From Cliona cf. orientalis (Eukaryota; Porifera; Demospongiae; Clionaida; Clionaidae), in assembly GCA_963930775.1 (NCBI GenBank), contig OZ005690.1, positions 6,928,225 to 6,992,224 on the forward strand: a stretch of DNA of 64,000 nt. Reading direction: 5' to 3'. The notes beneath the pieces are model-generated. The model saw nothing but the letters and a program-made list of their open reading frames with translations, was not told the DNA's origin and searched no databases. The first letter of the stretch is position 1. Each line of letters starts with the position of its first letter. The position numbers and the translations under genes were made by a program. This document shows, in pieces, positions 11,256-21,986 of this stretch.

Positions 11256-11918
11256 GCTGTAGCATATTATTAAAATGTTCATGTGAAATATTACATCATT
11301 TTTGACTTCAAAGTACACTCTTACAGTTAGTACCTGCCCTCCCAATGTCAGTGAACCATCTATGTAGACTACTAGCTAACTGATTATATCTAATGTTTAC
11401 ATGTGTATTCATATCATTTGTCAACAATGCTACTCAGGCCCACAAATTAGAGTATTATTAAGTGTAAGTTGCAAAATATTATTTTTTTGTGAAAAATTGA
11501 GACTAAAGTGCCATTTAATATCCCACTCCCGGTATCCCCACAGGTCACCAACATTCTGAAGCTATCACTGGCAGAAGCTACCATTGATGGCACAAGCTAC
11601 AGTCCTACAAAGTTCTCTAGCCTAGCTACTTACTCTTTGTATGTATTATTTCTTATGAAATATCATGTTGAAATTATTTTGAAACTCGATAGTGCTATAA
11701 TTCATGCATAGATATTGTGTTCTGTGGGGTGGAGCTCACCTTCCGCGACTTCCTGCGTGCAATATCCTGGTTCTTGGTTTGCGGTCGTCTTTGTGTGGGC
11801 ACAGCTGCTTCCAAGGTCGCGAACTATAACACGGAGTGCGCAAAACGCTTGTACGCGTACGCGCGTCTATTGCTCACGTGAGCACTTTCCAATCCCGTGT
11901 ACGTAAGTCTATATATAC

Positions 11919-12435
11919 CTCACTTACACAAGCATAGGGTATAACTCAGTTTTCGGCTCCCGTCACAAGAAGATCTACACAGATCAAGACAGTCTTTGTG
12001 CTAATTTTATACGAGATGTCAGACTGGCACCAGACCTGAACTCTCATTTAAGTGAAGAAATTTTCTATATCTGTTCAGCCTAACATTTCATTTTCTTTCT
12101 TTACTTTACCTTATCATCCTATAATATCTATTTTATTTATACTTTAATTTATATGCTGCACCTATGGTGGTGCGTTTATCAAATCAATAATAATAATAAT
12201 AATAATATGCATATGATCTATGGTTGTATATATATAATAACAATTCTAGCCCGTTGCTATGTGGTTACTAAGGTATACAAGGTACTGTATATGTGATACA
12301 GTCCCTCCTTGTAGGGCTCATGTCCATATGTTTACTATTATACAGTTCCTGAGGGCCAGGGCAAACATTCATACAGTTCTTGGGGGCTAAAAACATGTTT
12401 ATTGTATCCATGGAAACAATGGGCTAGAAAATAGT
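11919..12435. other. Non-coding stretch with (AAT)n
   Basis: No supported gene. It contains a short AAT microsatellite at about 12186-12207 and is otherwise AT-rich. Confidence 0.5.
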
Positions 12436-12551
12436 TATTGACCAATCCCTCGCTTTGTATGCAGTATAGAAGCACTCATCCCTCGGGCTTTGCCCTCGGG
12501 ATTTGTGCTTCTATACTGCATACAAACCTTGGGAGTTGGTCAATAACTATT
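12436..12551. repeat. 115-bp near-perfect palindrome
   Basis: TAGTTATTGACCAATCCCTC...GTATGCAGTATAGAAGCAC pairs with GTGCTTCTATACTGCATAC...TTGGTCAATAACTA around a CCCTCGGGCTTTGCCCTCGGG hairpin top. It is similar in design to the palindromes near 5780 and 49085 (CCTCGGGC-type tip and flanking arms), though the arm sequence differs. It is a cruciform-capable repeat, probably a MITE. Confidence 0.85.
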
Positions 12552-12936
12552 ACGCATAGACTATGGTACAAGGCAAATCATGAGATCAGATAGATCTGTA
12601 TAAATTTGGCGAGGCCGTTTGTACCTGCAATTATGCATAAGCTTACGTGGCCCGATTGATCTGATTATCACAAGATAAACCCTTCTTTTCTTTCCTGCTG
12701 CTCAATCAGAGCACCATATGTAGTCAAGGTCGAAGTTTATGCTGCAGGCGCACTTGCGTCAGCAAAGGGTTAAACTCACCCACCGTGACCTTTAACCCTG
12801 GAATCTGCAGTCCAAAGTCAGTGGGCCCAAAAAAAAAAAAAATTCGCGTCCGGGCTCGTCTCTCGATCTCCTCCTTGTCCTCCGCGTTGAAGTGTGTCCG
12901 TCTCAGTGGCCGGTAAGTAATACTGTTACCTATAAT

Positions 12937-13126
12937 CAGGGTTCTCCCCAGGATATTCTGAGTGATGGTTAAACTTGAGCAATAGTACTGTCAAATTGCA
13001 TTAAACATAGATTTCAGCACCGTTTACCATCTATGAGTGGTGATGAATCAAGCCTGAGAGGTGGTAAAAAAATTGCTGAGAGGTGGTTGGAGCTGACCAC
13101 TCCAAACCAGTGTGAGGAGAACCCTG
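12937..13126. mobile_element. Small MITE with CAGGGTTCTCC ends
   Basis: Terminal inverted repeats CAGGGTTCTCC / GGAGAACCCTG are 11 bp and bound a 190-bp non-coding segment. There is no target duplication I could confirm. Confidence 0.6.
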
Positions 13127-13153
13127 CTATAACAGTGTGAATAATTTGAATAT

Positions 13154-13156
<3 letters not shown>

Positions 13157-13192
<36 letters not shown>

Positions 13193-13206
13193 GCGCGTGC
13201 GTGCGT
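13157..13206. repeat. (TG)n/(CG)n alternating purine-pyrimidine tract
   Basis: A run of GT repeats passes into GCGCGCGC and CGTGCGTG. A second TG run lies at about 13959-13978, on the other side of the MITE at 13209, so the MITE appears to have inserted in a dinucleotide tract. The sequence type favours Z-DNA. Confidence 0.85.
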
Positions 13207-13208
13207 GC

Positions 13209-13957
13209 ATAGATCATATAGACTACGTAACCAGGATTGGAAACTGCGCACGTGAGCAATAGAGTTACTGCAAGCCATGGTGGGCATTCCGTGTCCCTAT
13301 GACCGAGGCAGCTGAACATGGCTCTACTGCAGCCTGTGTTGGTGCTGTAGCTAAGTGGAGGTAACGAAAGTAAAGCTCAATGATGGAAGAATACTACTAC
13401 CAAAAGCTTTTGAAGAGCGCAACTATCTACGGCAGTCTTTTCGGGGTACAAAGTTGTTCACTGCTATTTCAGTCATCTTCGTCCATACTTGCCCCATAGG
13501 ATGCTGTATAAACCACTTTCGGGACTGTATCTCGATTCGCGTGGCAGCAGCTACCAAAAACCGAAGCTCAAAGTCAAAATATGGTGCCTCTACACTAGGA
13601 TAGCCACTATTAGGAGGATATACTGCTGCGGCTGAGCCAGAAACCGCCAGAAGCACAAAAAACCGATGCCATCTTGAAGTCGCCTCGTTGTTGGAACTAG
13701 AACACCTCAGATACTGAACTAAGGAACTTCTCGTCACTACAAATAGTTAGAAGAAGGATAGCTAAATTATAAGGTTGTAAGTGTTTCTGTTTAGTAGCTA
13801 TTGTCAAAAGTATTGGGAAAATGTGTGATTTTTGGCCATTTTTTGTGTTTTTTTCGCAATTTTTGTGGCTTTTTGTGCGACACGGATTGCACCAATGGAC
13901 TCTATTGCTCACATCAGCAGTTTCCAATCCCGGTTACGTAGTCTATTTGATCTATGG
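13209..13957. mobile_element. MITE related to the P-like element
   Basis: The ends ATAGATCATATAGACTACGT...GGATTGGAAACTGC and the inverse GCAGTTTCCAATCCCGGTTA...GATCTAT resemble the P-like element's terminal repeats (TATAGACTTACGT..GGGATTGGAAA..GTGAGCAATAGA). It is about 750 bp and lacks a transposase. Open frames inside do not show conserved features. It is probably mobilised by the 6404-11918 family. Confidence 0.75.
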
Positions 13958-14146
13958 TGTGTGTGTGTGTGTGTGCATGCATACACTGTAGATTGTAGAG
14001 GAGGAGGGGAAAGGGATAGGAAACAGCGGATTATAATCCTCACTCCATGTCCAACACGAAGTCACAGGCCTGCACCTGTATAAGTATTCTGTACCAAAAG
14101 GGGTAATTAATAACTAGTGGTGATGAACAGATGAAAATCATTAGTG

Positions 14147-14375
14147 TGGGGCGCCCTACTGTATAAAGTGGACTGGACTCACGGACTCATGGACTACAGT
14201 CCGGGAGAGATAAATCCGAGTGTGATATAACCAGATATGTATGAAGTGACATCGTTCTCAGTAGCAATCTGCATGAATAAAAACTCAGGATGACTAGAGC
14301 GTCTAGTCGAAACGTCGGCAAGTTTTACCGAACAGTTAAGTTGTCCACAAAGAATCTTAGTTTTATTCAACCAGA
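14147..14375. repeat. Two dispersed repeats: TATAAAGTGGACTGGACTCA piece and GTCGAAACGTCGG piece
   Basis: The first part (14147-14200) recurs inverted at about 26683-26740. The second part (14226-14375) shares TAGTCGAAACGTCGGCAAGT and TTTTACCGAACAGTTAAGT with 18550-18601. Its left side (GTATGAAGTGACAT...) recurs inverted at 18625-18665. A hairpin GACTAGA-GCG-TCTAGTC precedes GAAAC. It is a retroelement or SINE-like remnant of uncertain class. Confidence 0.65.
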
Positions 14376-14940
14376 TATGTGCCTCAACATTGAATCTTGA
14401 GCGCTCTCATCGTCATGAACATGCCTTTGAATTTAGTACATGCCAATACTTGTTGGGCACATCGTATATTATTACACTTTCGAGGTTACGCCCCGCCCAA
14501 TTTAACTATATAGCCTCCTTCATAGACATGCACTTGTTTATAAACGAACTTTACCAACTAGGACCAATGTACTTGTTACAGACAAATATTGATGTCTTAC
14601 ATAGAGATCAATATAATAATGGTGATTGTTTTCCTTATGAATGCAATTAATATTAAATTTTGTGTCCAAGTTCAAAGTTCATCTCATCCTTGACTAAATA
14701 CCATATACCGGTAGCTCCTAATTTTTGTGGCACAATAATTTTATGAATTTCGTGATTTGCCTTCTGATCACGAAAATTTTCCTCACGAAAATTTAGTACT
14801 ATTGTGTGCGTGGCTATGTTGTGTGCGTGCACATGCGTATCGCGATTGAAATGCATACAGCAAAGATACATGTACTGGCGAACGTGTGAACTAGCGAACG
14901 TGTGAACTCTCTGAAATGAAGTGTTGAATCGCTGCTGAAA

Positions 14941-15234
14941 ATGTCTCAGACTCTGTATGCTTACCTTCAGAAAATGAGCGCGAGCAAAACCTGCCTACCA
15001 AATCCACAAGGACCTTTGTCGAAACAACTTCCTTCTTCTTGCATCGAATCAGCCAACAACCATGTTCAAAAGGTGACTGAACAGACGGCAGAAGGCAATA
15101 AAAGAAGAAGGAGAGGCCCGTATATTAAGTACACCTCGAAAGACATAGCAGAAGTTGCCAATTGTGACCGGATTTGGCAAAACCCTCCATATGGGATTTT
15201 TTTAAAGAATCGCGATCGCTACGCAGATTGTTAG
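14941..15234 (+). pseudogene. N-terminal fragment of a pogo-like transposon protein
   Basis: A 97-codon frame with MSQTLYAYLQKMSASKTCLP and then KRRRRGPYIKYTSKDIAEVA. A basic K/R block followed by GxYxxYT is the pattern seen at the start of the pogo-like copy at 20353 (TRGKY). The DDE part is absent downstream, so it is a truncated relic or a separate small exon. Confidence 0.4.
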
Positions 15235-15680
15235 TATGACCTTTGAACTGATCACCCAGCAAATTTGAATCCGCTCGCATGCGTAGTTGTGAAGTTATGA
15301 GCGCTTTTATGTGCTTGTGCTGGAATTATTGAATTCGAGAAATCATGCCCCAAGCGTGTTGCTATGCACGTCACGTTCAATCTCCATTATTATAATACTA
15401 TTTGCATACGTACGCACGCGCATTGCACATTGCGTAATGTAACGTGACAATCAGCTGACTTTGATGTTAGTAAGTGAAGCATAGCCAAAGATCGAGAAGA
15501 AAAGCAGCCAGCGAGAAATCAAGTGAATGGACAGACAAGGTAAGTAAGTACCATGTTATATAGCTGTACTAGAGGGGAACCTTGTCCTTCTTTTTTTATT
15601 TTTAGCTTTTAGCTCGCTTCGTACTCTGTGTACGAAGCCAAGATAGATATGTATACAGCCATACAACAAATAAAAGTAAC

Positions 15681-17090
15681 TACAGTAGCGGTCAATAAAA
15701 AGTTAACGTTTTGTACCGTTCCCACGATCGTTCAAGCGTAGCAACGAAATGGTTTTGTCACCGTCCGTCACCGTCCGTTCTTCTTGTTCGTCTGCGTAGA
15801 AACGATAGTGCGCTTAGCTCGCGCGGCACATATCGTGTTAATACGTACTGACGTAATGTAGAACGGTACGCGCACGCGCGTACGCTCGTACGCCAATAGC
15901 CCAACCTACAATGATTAAAATTCATTCGAAGTGTGAAAACAATGGTGTTCAGTACCTACAAGAAGCAACATATTCTCCATTTTGCATCGCTAGGGCTCAA
16001 GCCTCCTACCATCGCGAAGGAGCTAGAAAAGGAGAAGTAGAAGTGTTCGAGAGTCGGCATCTACAAGTTTTTGAAGCAATACCGTGCAACGGGTTCGATA
16101 GGGAGAAGAGTTGGCTCGGGAAGACCGTCTAAAGTAATGGCCGAGATCAAGCAAATAGTAGAAGAACAAATGAGGCTTGATGACGAAACGACAGCTCACC
16201 AACTGCACCGGCTATTGATCGAGAAAGGCTATTCAATCAGCCTGAGAACAATCCTCAGATGCCGGACGGCTTTGGGCTGGACCTTTTGAGGTAGCGCCTA
16301 TTGTCAACTGATTCACGAGGTGAACAAGGGAAAGCGACTGGCTTGGGCAAGAGACCACCTTCACGATTCTTTTGATGACGTTATTTGGAGCGACGAATGC
16401 ACTGTACAAATGGAGAGCCATCGACGATTTGCCTGCCGAAAGCAAGGAGAGGCCCCTCATCCAAAACCCAGGTACCTGACAGGGTACATGTACATGTACA
16501 TAGAGTATGTGCACTCCAAAGCTTAACAGTAGTACAGTACATAATATCATAGGCAAGTAAAATAGTTTCTTATGTGCCCAATAATATACATGATTGCATG
16601 TCCCTTCTAGACCCAAACACCCAACTAAGGTGCACGTGTGGGCCGGTATATCGAAGAAAGGAAGGACTGGGATATGCATTTTTGAGGGAATCATGAAGAA
16701 GGAGCTATTTGTGAGCATCCTCGAGGGCACGCTTGTACCATTCATCACTGATATTCTTCCTGAAGAGCACAGATTTATGCAAGATAACGACCCTAAGCAC
16801 ACGTCTGGATACGCTGCCGATTGGATGAAGGACAATTCCATCAATTATTGGTGGAAGACTCCAGCCGAGTCGCCAGATCTCAATCCTATTGAGAACCTCT
16901 GGCATGAGCTCAAGGAATTCATTCGCAGGGAAGCTAAGCCGACAACTAAGGACCAACTAATTGAAGGAATAATACGATTTTGGAGAACTGTAGATATAGC
17001 TAAGTGTTTAAAGTACATAGGCCATCTGAAAAAAGTCTTGCCTAAAGTCATAGAATTAGAGGGAGCTGCAACAGGTTATTAGTATTATTT
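15681..17090 (+). mobile_element. Tc1/mariner-type element, left end and body
   Basis: The left terminus TACAGTAGCGGTCAATAAAA has TA at its border. It matches the ends of the non-autonomous element at 27681-28289 (CAGTAGTGGTGAATAAAAAG; inverse GTAACTTTTTATTGGCCAC). The transposase pseudogene follows. I did not find the matching right end after 17082, so the element is truncated or rearranged there. Confidence 0.75.
15942..17082 (+). pseudogene. Tc1-like transposase with two in-frame stops and one intron
   Basis: From ATG 15942 the frame reads a helix-turn-helix N-terminus (MVFSTYKKQHILHFASLGLK..), GRPSK linker, then the DDE core: WSDECTVQM, HVWAGISKKGRTG, QDNDPKHTS and SPDLNPIENLWHELK. Apart from a TAG after ..KELEKEK and a TGA after ..ALGWTF the frame is continuous to 17082. 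A 139-bp insert at 16472-16610 has GT..AG borders and restores the frame exactly (CCC AG/A CCC), so it is an intron. The enzyme would have been a DD34E-class TA-specific transposase; the two stops make this copy dead. Confidence 0.88.
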
Positions 17091-17319
17091 CTGATGTATA
17101 TTATGTACTATTTTGTTAATTACAATCTTTACCTTGAACTGGAGATGTATATGGATTATGTTGCACTATTGTGTTTACCTACATGTACATTGATTGTACT
17201 CATGCCACAATGTACTATACAAACCTAACTAGACCAACATGGATAGGAAAAATATATTATTACATTATGTACATGTACACTATAGTAGACATTATGTGCT
17301 TAACTTTGAGTGTACACTA

Positions 17320-18057
17320 TCACTTAGCGTCCCTACGAGGTCTTTTGCATCCCTGCCCGATAGACTTGGTGCACTTGATCCACAATGGCTCAAACTCGAC
17401 GGGAGAATTCCAGTATCCAGGAAACAAAGTCAATATCTGATTCTTCAGAAGTTGTACTTCATGCTCCGGAAGGCCTGGGAGTTCTCGGTCACCTGCAACA
17501 GTGCACTTAAGCATGACAGCTTCACCAAAGAACGATTCTCTTGCTAGTTTGAGTGCTAGTGTTGATACTTTACTCTCACTAAGTAGCTTTGGGTTTCTGT
17601 CGATGACCACCTTAGCTGGTACAAGTTTTGTACAGTCAATTGCAGAGGATGGCAGACATTCTTGAGGCTTTGAACGCTTCCCTCTTCAACATGAGGTTGC
17701 TTGAGCCTCTGTTCCAAGATCTTGCGAATTCAGTGGCCGAAATGGGGGACGATACGGTGTATTCTGTTGAGAGAGATGGGATGAGTTAGACTGTAGACCA
17801 GCTGCGTGGTTCTCATTGCTGATTGGTGATAGTGGCTGTAGAAGCTGTGACGACTGGGTTGGTGCTGGCTCTTCTGATGAATGTGGCAGTACCAACGGTT
17901 GCTGGGCTGATGGTGGATGTAGTGGTGGGGGTATGTGCTATAATGGCTGCTGATCTAGTGGTGGGGGCTGGTGCTGTCTTGATGGTGGCTGCTTTTCCAA
18001 AGGTGGATATAGTGGATGGCTTTTTATTGGATGCACTTTCTTTCTTTTTGGGGCCAT
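17320..18057 (-). pseudogene. BEN-like, Pro/Gln-rich protein with two in-frame stops
   Basis: One minus-strand frame from ATG 18057 (MAPKRKKVHPIKSHPLYPP, basic start) runs through a Pro/Gln-rich region into a conserved-looking C-terminus (KVSTLALKLARESFFGEAVM, then TLFPGYWNSPVEFEPLWIKC) and ends at 17320. A TAG lies at about residue 40 and a TGA just after ..EAQATSC. The C-terminal block resembles BEN-domain or similar transposon-linked DNA-binding modules, which is an inference from pattern only. Its place among dead transposons suggests an element-borne gene. Confidence 0.55.
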
Positions 18058-18086
18058 TTTGCTTTCTGTTTGCAGTTAATTAGTAT

Positions 18087-18200
18087 TTATTGACATTTTT
18101 GTGGGTGTGGTCGCACCACGCGTGTGCATATTGTTGCACAACACGTTTCTGGGTGTGGCGGCACCACGCGCATGCACGTTTCCAAATTCACGTTGTTGCG
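18087..18200. repeat. Two tandem ~55-bp copies with GGGTGTGG..GCACCACGCG
   Basis: GTGGGTGTGGTCGCACCACG at about 18100 and CTGGGTGTGGCGGCACCACG at about 18150 begin two similar units containing GTGCATRTTG/GCATGCACGTT. They are short, non-coding and immediately upstream of the hAT pseudogene. Confidence 0.6.
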
Positions 18201-18509
18201 CAATATCACTCGTGCTTCGTGGTATCTAGTAAGGATGGCAGCTACTAGCCAGACGACTGTTGATTTATTTTGGTGGAGCAACTACATTGTACATCAACTG
18301 GAGAAAAAAAGGCCTCCTCCCACTGCCGGAAGAAATCCAGGTGCTTTGAAGCATCAAAGGACAGGGATCAACCCGTCTTGGGCGAGCAATTTTCCGTGGC
18401 TGGTGATATCCGAAGATGACAGTATTGAAGCACGCTGAGATACCACCTTGCTTCTCGACTAAAACACGAGTGCTCTCCACACGCATAACTTCCTTATGGC
18501 AGCTACTCT

Positions 18510-18665
18510 CTAGTCATCCTCAGGGCAAAAGGCACTTTTGCCCTGAAGATGACTACAGCATCTAGTCGAAACGTCGGCAAGTTTTACCGAACAGTTAAGT
18601 AGTCTGCAAAGAATCTTCATTTGTTTCATGCAGATAGCAACTGAGAATGATGTCACTTCATACTC
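18510..18665. repeat. Hairpin plus GTCGAAACGTCGG repeat inside the hAT pseudogene
   Basis: TAGTCATCCTCAGGGCAAAAG pairs with CTTTTGCCCTGAAGATGACTA across a 3-nt loop (18511-18555). Next comes GACTA-CAGCATC-TAGTC and GAAACGTCGGCAAGTTTTAC, shared with 14290-14335. It lies between the N-terminal and core parts of the hAT pseudogene, so it is probably an insertion. Confidence 0.7.
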
Positions 18666-20352
18666 TCTAGATGCTCTTTGAGACTTTGTCACATTATTAT
18701 AGTTTTACATGGGACTTTGACCCATACAGCCTTGCCAAGCGGCACTCGTACCGGTCTACAGTTAGTCTTACAGCAAATGCTACACAACATCCCCTGCTCA
18801 CCATAGTAGTGTCAATACAAAAAGAAGGCTTTCATTGGATGCACTTTCTTGCTAAACAAGAAATTGCCCACACAACAAATTTTACATCCTTAGTTAATTT
18901 GGCAAAATCTCTTGGAACTACTTACCTGGGGGAAACAGCCGTGGGTCAGAATCAGAAGTATACGTCAGAACGCTTTATGCAGGAAATAGCCTTAGCTATG
19001 GGAGAAGCTGCGCTGGAGCCAATTAAGGAGGAAATAAAAAATTCTCCTGTATTTGCCCTTCTCATTGATGAAACAACAGATGTTTCAATTATAAAACAGA
19101 TGATAGTCTATGGCCGTTACATATCAAATGGAGAGACTAAGACACGGTTTCTTGGGATAGTTGAGCTATCTGATGGTAGAGCAGTCACAATCACAGGTGT
19201 CCTTATGCATATCTGTGGAAAGATGGAATTGACATATGCACTTAGCTCTTTGCTCTAGGTAGTGATGGTGCTAGTGTAATGCTTGGATGTTGGGGAGAAG
19301 TTTTTACACTGATGAAGGAACATGTACCTTACCTTATTGCTAATCACTGTGTTGCCCATAGATTGGCATTAGCTTGTGGGCAGGCCGCAGACGAGATATC
19401 TTACCTTAAAAATTCAGAAGCAATCTTGATCAACTTTATAGATTCTATCAGAACCCTGCAGTGAGGATGGCTGGGCTCAAGTCAATACAAGAAGTTGTTA
19501 ATGACCCACAATTGAAACTTGCACAGGCTAAAGACGTCCAATGGCTTTCTCATGAAAAAGCTGTAAGGAACCTTCGGCAGTGCTTGCCTTCAGTTGTGAC
19601 TAGCTTAGAGAGAGAAGCAACTGAACGAAACGATGCTCAAACAAATGATTTAGCTATGTTTGTTAAAGACTCGTTTTTGTTTACTTCCTGTCTGACATCC
19701 TTCCACCTTTAGCTCAACTATCCAGAGCATTCCAGAAAACCTCAATTGACTTCTCCATAGTTAAGCCCCTTGTACAGGGAACCAAAGGTTGTATAAAGGA
19801 GCTCATTGCTAATCACGGGGAAACTTTTTTAAGACCTTGCCTTCAGCAATGGAAAACTTAACTACTTATTGGTTCCAGGAATTGACGACAAAATGAGCAG
19901 ATTTAAACAAAATATTTACCATCCATACCTCACAGCACTAGGTCAACACTAAATTAGTCTTGGACTCACGATTTCCCGATGTTGGTCTTTTGGAAGCATT
20001 CAGCATCTTTGACCCCAACGTTATGGAACAGCAGACACAGCCTCAACTGCTTGAGAACTGGACTATGGTCCCCATAATGTACTGGAGTCAGATACAACCA
20101 TTTATGAATACCAGTGCTTTTCAAAGTCAGTGTTGTCCACTGCACACTTAAAGGATACCGTATAGCTGGAAATATTGGCGGGGAATTAAATTTGGAGGTT
20201 GACGCTAAAACTGCCAAATTTAATTCCGCCAATATTTTTGCACGCCCAGTACTTGAATGACGTCAGCTATAGCTGGCTCTGCCCATATCGCAGTCGCCGC
20301 GCCGTTGACGTCCCTATAGCCTAGTCGTGTTTGTTTTTGGCATCGATATGCG

Positions 20353-21760
20353 ATGGCGCTGTTGAAGTACTTGAAGAGAGAAAAAGATCCGCTTCCAGAC
20401 AAAGAGAATTGCCCGTTGTTAACAGAAAAGGAGCTAAAATCGGCAAATGAAAAGGTGAAAGACTGCCTCAAAAGAAAATTGAGTAAGGCCCGAACACTGA
20501 TGACAAGGGGAAAGTATATAACGACTACACACCAGAACAAAGAGCTCAGATTGGAAAATATGCAGCAGAAAATGGGCCCACCAGAGCCGCCAAGCACTTC
20601 TCTACGCTTATGAGTAGAAACATTCCCCTAACTAACAGCAAGGAGATTGAAAACTGAGTACCTGAGCAAGTTGAAAGTTTACAGTTAAAAGTTTGCCCAC
20701 TAAGGAGCAGGGAAGACCACTGCTTCTTGGCCAAGCTTTGGATAAAGCTGTACAAGACTACATCACGTCCATGAGAACTGTAGGAGGGGTTGTAAACACG
20801 GCCATCATAATGGCAGCTGCAGAAGGAATCATAGCTGCTCGAGATCGGAGTCTACTGGTACGGCATGGTGGTCATATTAAGATCAAGAAATCATGGGGTG
20901 AATTTCTTCTAGGAAGAATGGCTATGTCAAGAGAAAATGTCTCAATGCAGGAAAGATATCTCTTCCCCATTTTAAGGAGATTCAGGAAAACTTTCTTGCT
21001 GACATCCAGGCCGAGGTAGTGATGAATGAGGTGCCATCAGAAGTGATCTTCAACTGGGATCAGATGGCACTCCATCTCGTGTCAACAGGTCAGTGGACCA
21101 TGCATCGTGCCAGAGAGAAGGTAATTACTATCTCAAATAGTGACGATAAGCGTCAAGTTACAGCTGTTTTTGCTGCTACCCTGACTGGTGACTTTCTTGC
21201 ACCCCAAATCATCTACAAAGGGAAGACACAGTGCTCACATCCGAAAGTTTCTGTGCCCAGTGGCTGGGATCTTTGGCACAGTGACAACCACTGGTCAAAC
21301 GAAGAGACCGTGAAGCGGTACGTCGAAAAGACTTATCTTGATGCAAAGAGGGTTATTTTAAGGCTCAGCAAGTCACACCCAGCTCATGCAATTTTTGATT
21401 GCTTTCGTGGACAAGCCACCCCCGAATTCTTATCTTTGCTCAAAGTGCACAATATCGTCTCTGTGCAAGTTGCAGCCAGCTGCACTGATAGGCTGCAGCC
21501 ACTGGACGTCTCCGTTAATATGCCTATTAAAGATGACTGAAAAAGAGCTTTCGTTCATGGTATGCAAATGAAGTACAGAAACAACTGAAGTCAGTTCCAG
21601 TGCACGAGGTAAAGGTGGACATGTCAGCTGCTGTTATCAAGATGAAGAGCGTTAGCTGGTTCATTTCTGCTTGGGAATCGCTTCAAGGCCGTCCCGAGAT
21701 CATCATCAATGGTTTCAAGAAAACTGGAATCCTTGATGCTGTCACAGCTGCTACAGAAGC
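20353..21760 (+). pseudogene. Pogo-like DDE transposase, frameshifted
   Basis: The start MALLKYLKREKDPLPDKENC leads into TRGKY and a helix-turn-helix region; then frames switch several times. The best block (21019-21540) holds the DDE superfamily core: VIFNWDQMALHLVSTGQWTM, SDDKRQVTAVFAATLTGDFL, IYKGKTQCSHPKV, HSDNHWSNEETVKRYVEKTY, HAIFDCFRGQATPEF and TDRLQPLDVSVN. NWDQ, FDxFRGQ and LQPLD are the landmarks of the pogo/Tigger/Jerky-type (DDE_1) enzymes. A C-terminal tail continues to about 21760. Frameshifts at about 20600, 20690, 21019 and 21535 mean it is not translated as one protein. Confidence 0.88.
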
Positions 21761-21986
21761 TTAAGACAAGCCTTGTTATGAGATTCCTACGTTTCTCATG
21801 CACACACACTTTCATATCCTCTCCATGCACACAATATCATACTATTATCATGCCATTGGATCATCCGTTATCCTCGTATTACTTGCATGTCTGTCTCATT
21901 TTAATGTTCATCGTAACAATCAATTTTACTCATCACACTATTATGTCTAAAAGAATTATGGATTAAAAGATGTACATGTACATTAT

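Larger units (their letters stand above)
6404..11918. mobile_element. P-element/THAP9-like DNA transposon, 5.5 kb
   Basis: The terminal inverted repeats begin TATAGACTTACGTAC and continue through CACGGGATTGGAAA, CTCACGTGAGCAATAGA and CACTCCGTGTTATAG. The left repeat is 6404-6490 and the right is about 11815-11918; they are alignable over roughly 80-100 bp. Inside are two convergent genes: a broken accessory gene on plus (6571-8009) and an intact multi-exon P-type transposase on minus (8288-11255). I could not identify a clean target-site duplication. The MITE at 13209-13957 has closely related ends. Confidence 0.85.

Noticed and set aside
13014-13319. Minus-strand ORFs with long His-Thr repeats
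   Set aside because: These are translations of the (TG)n tract.
18124-18438. Independent 104-codon gene
   Set aside because: Only the part after the Met at 18235 looks conserved, and it matches a hAT N-terminus that continues in other frames downstream.
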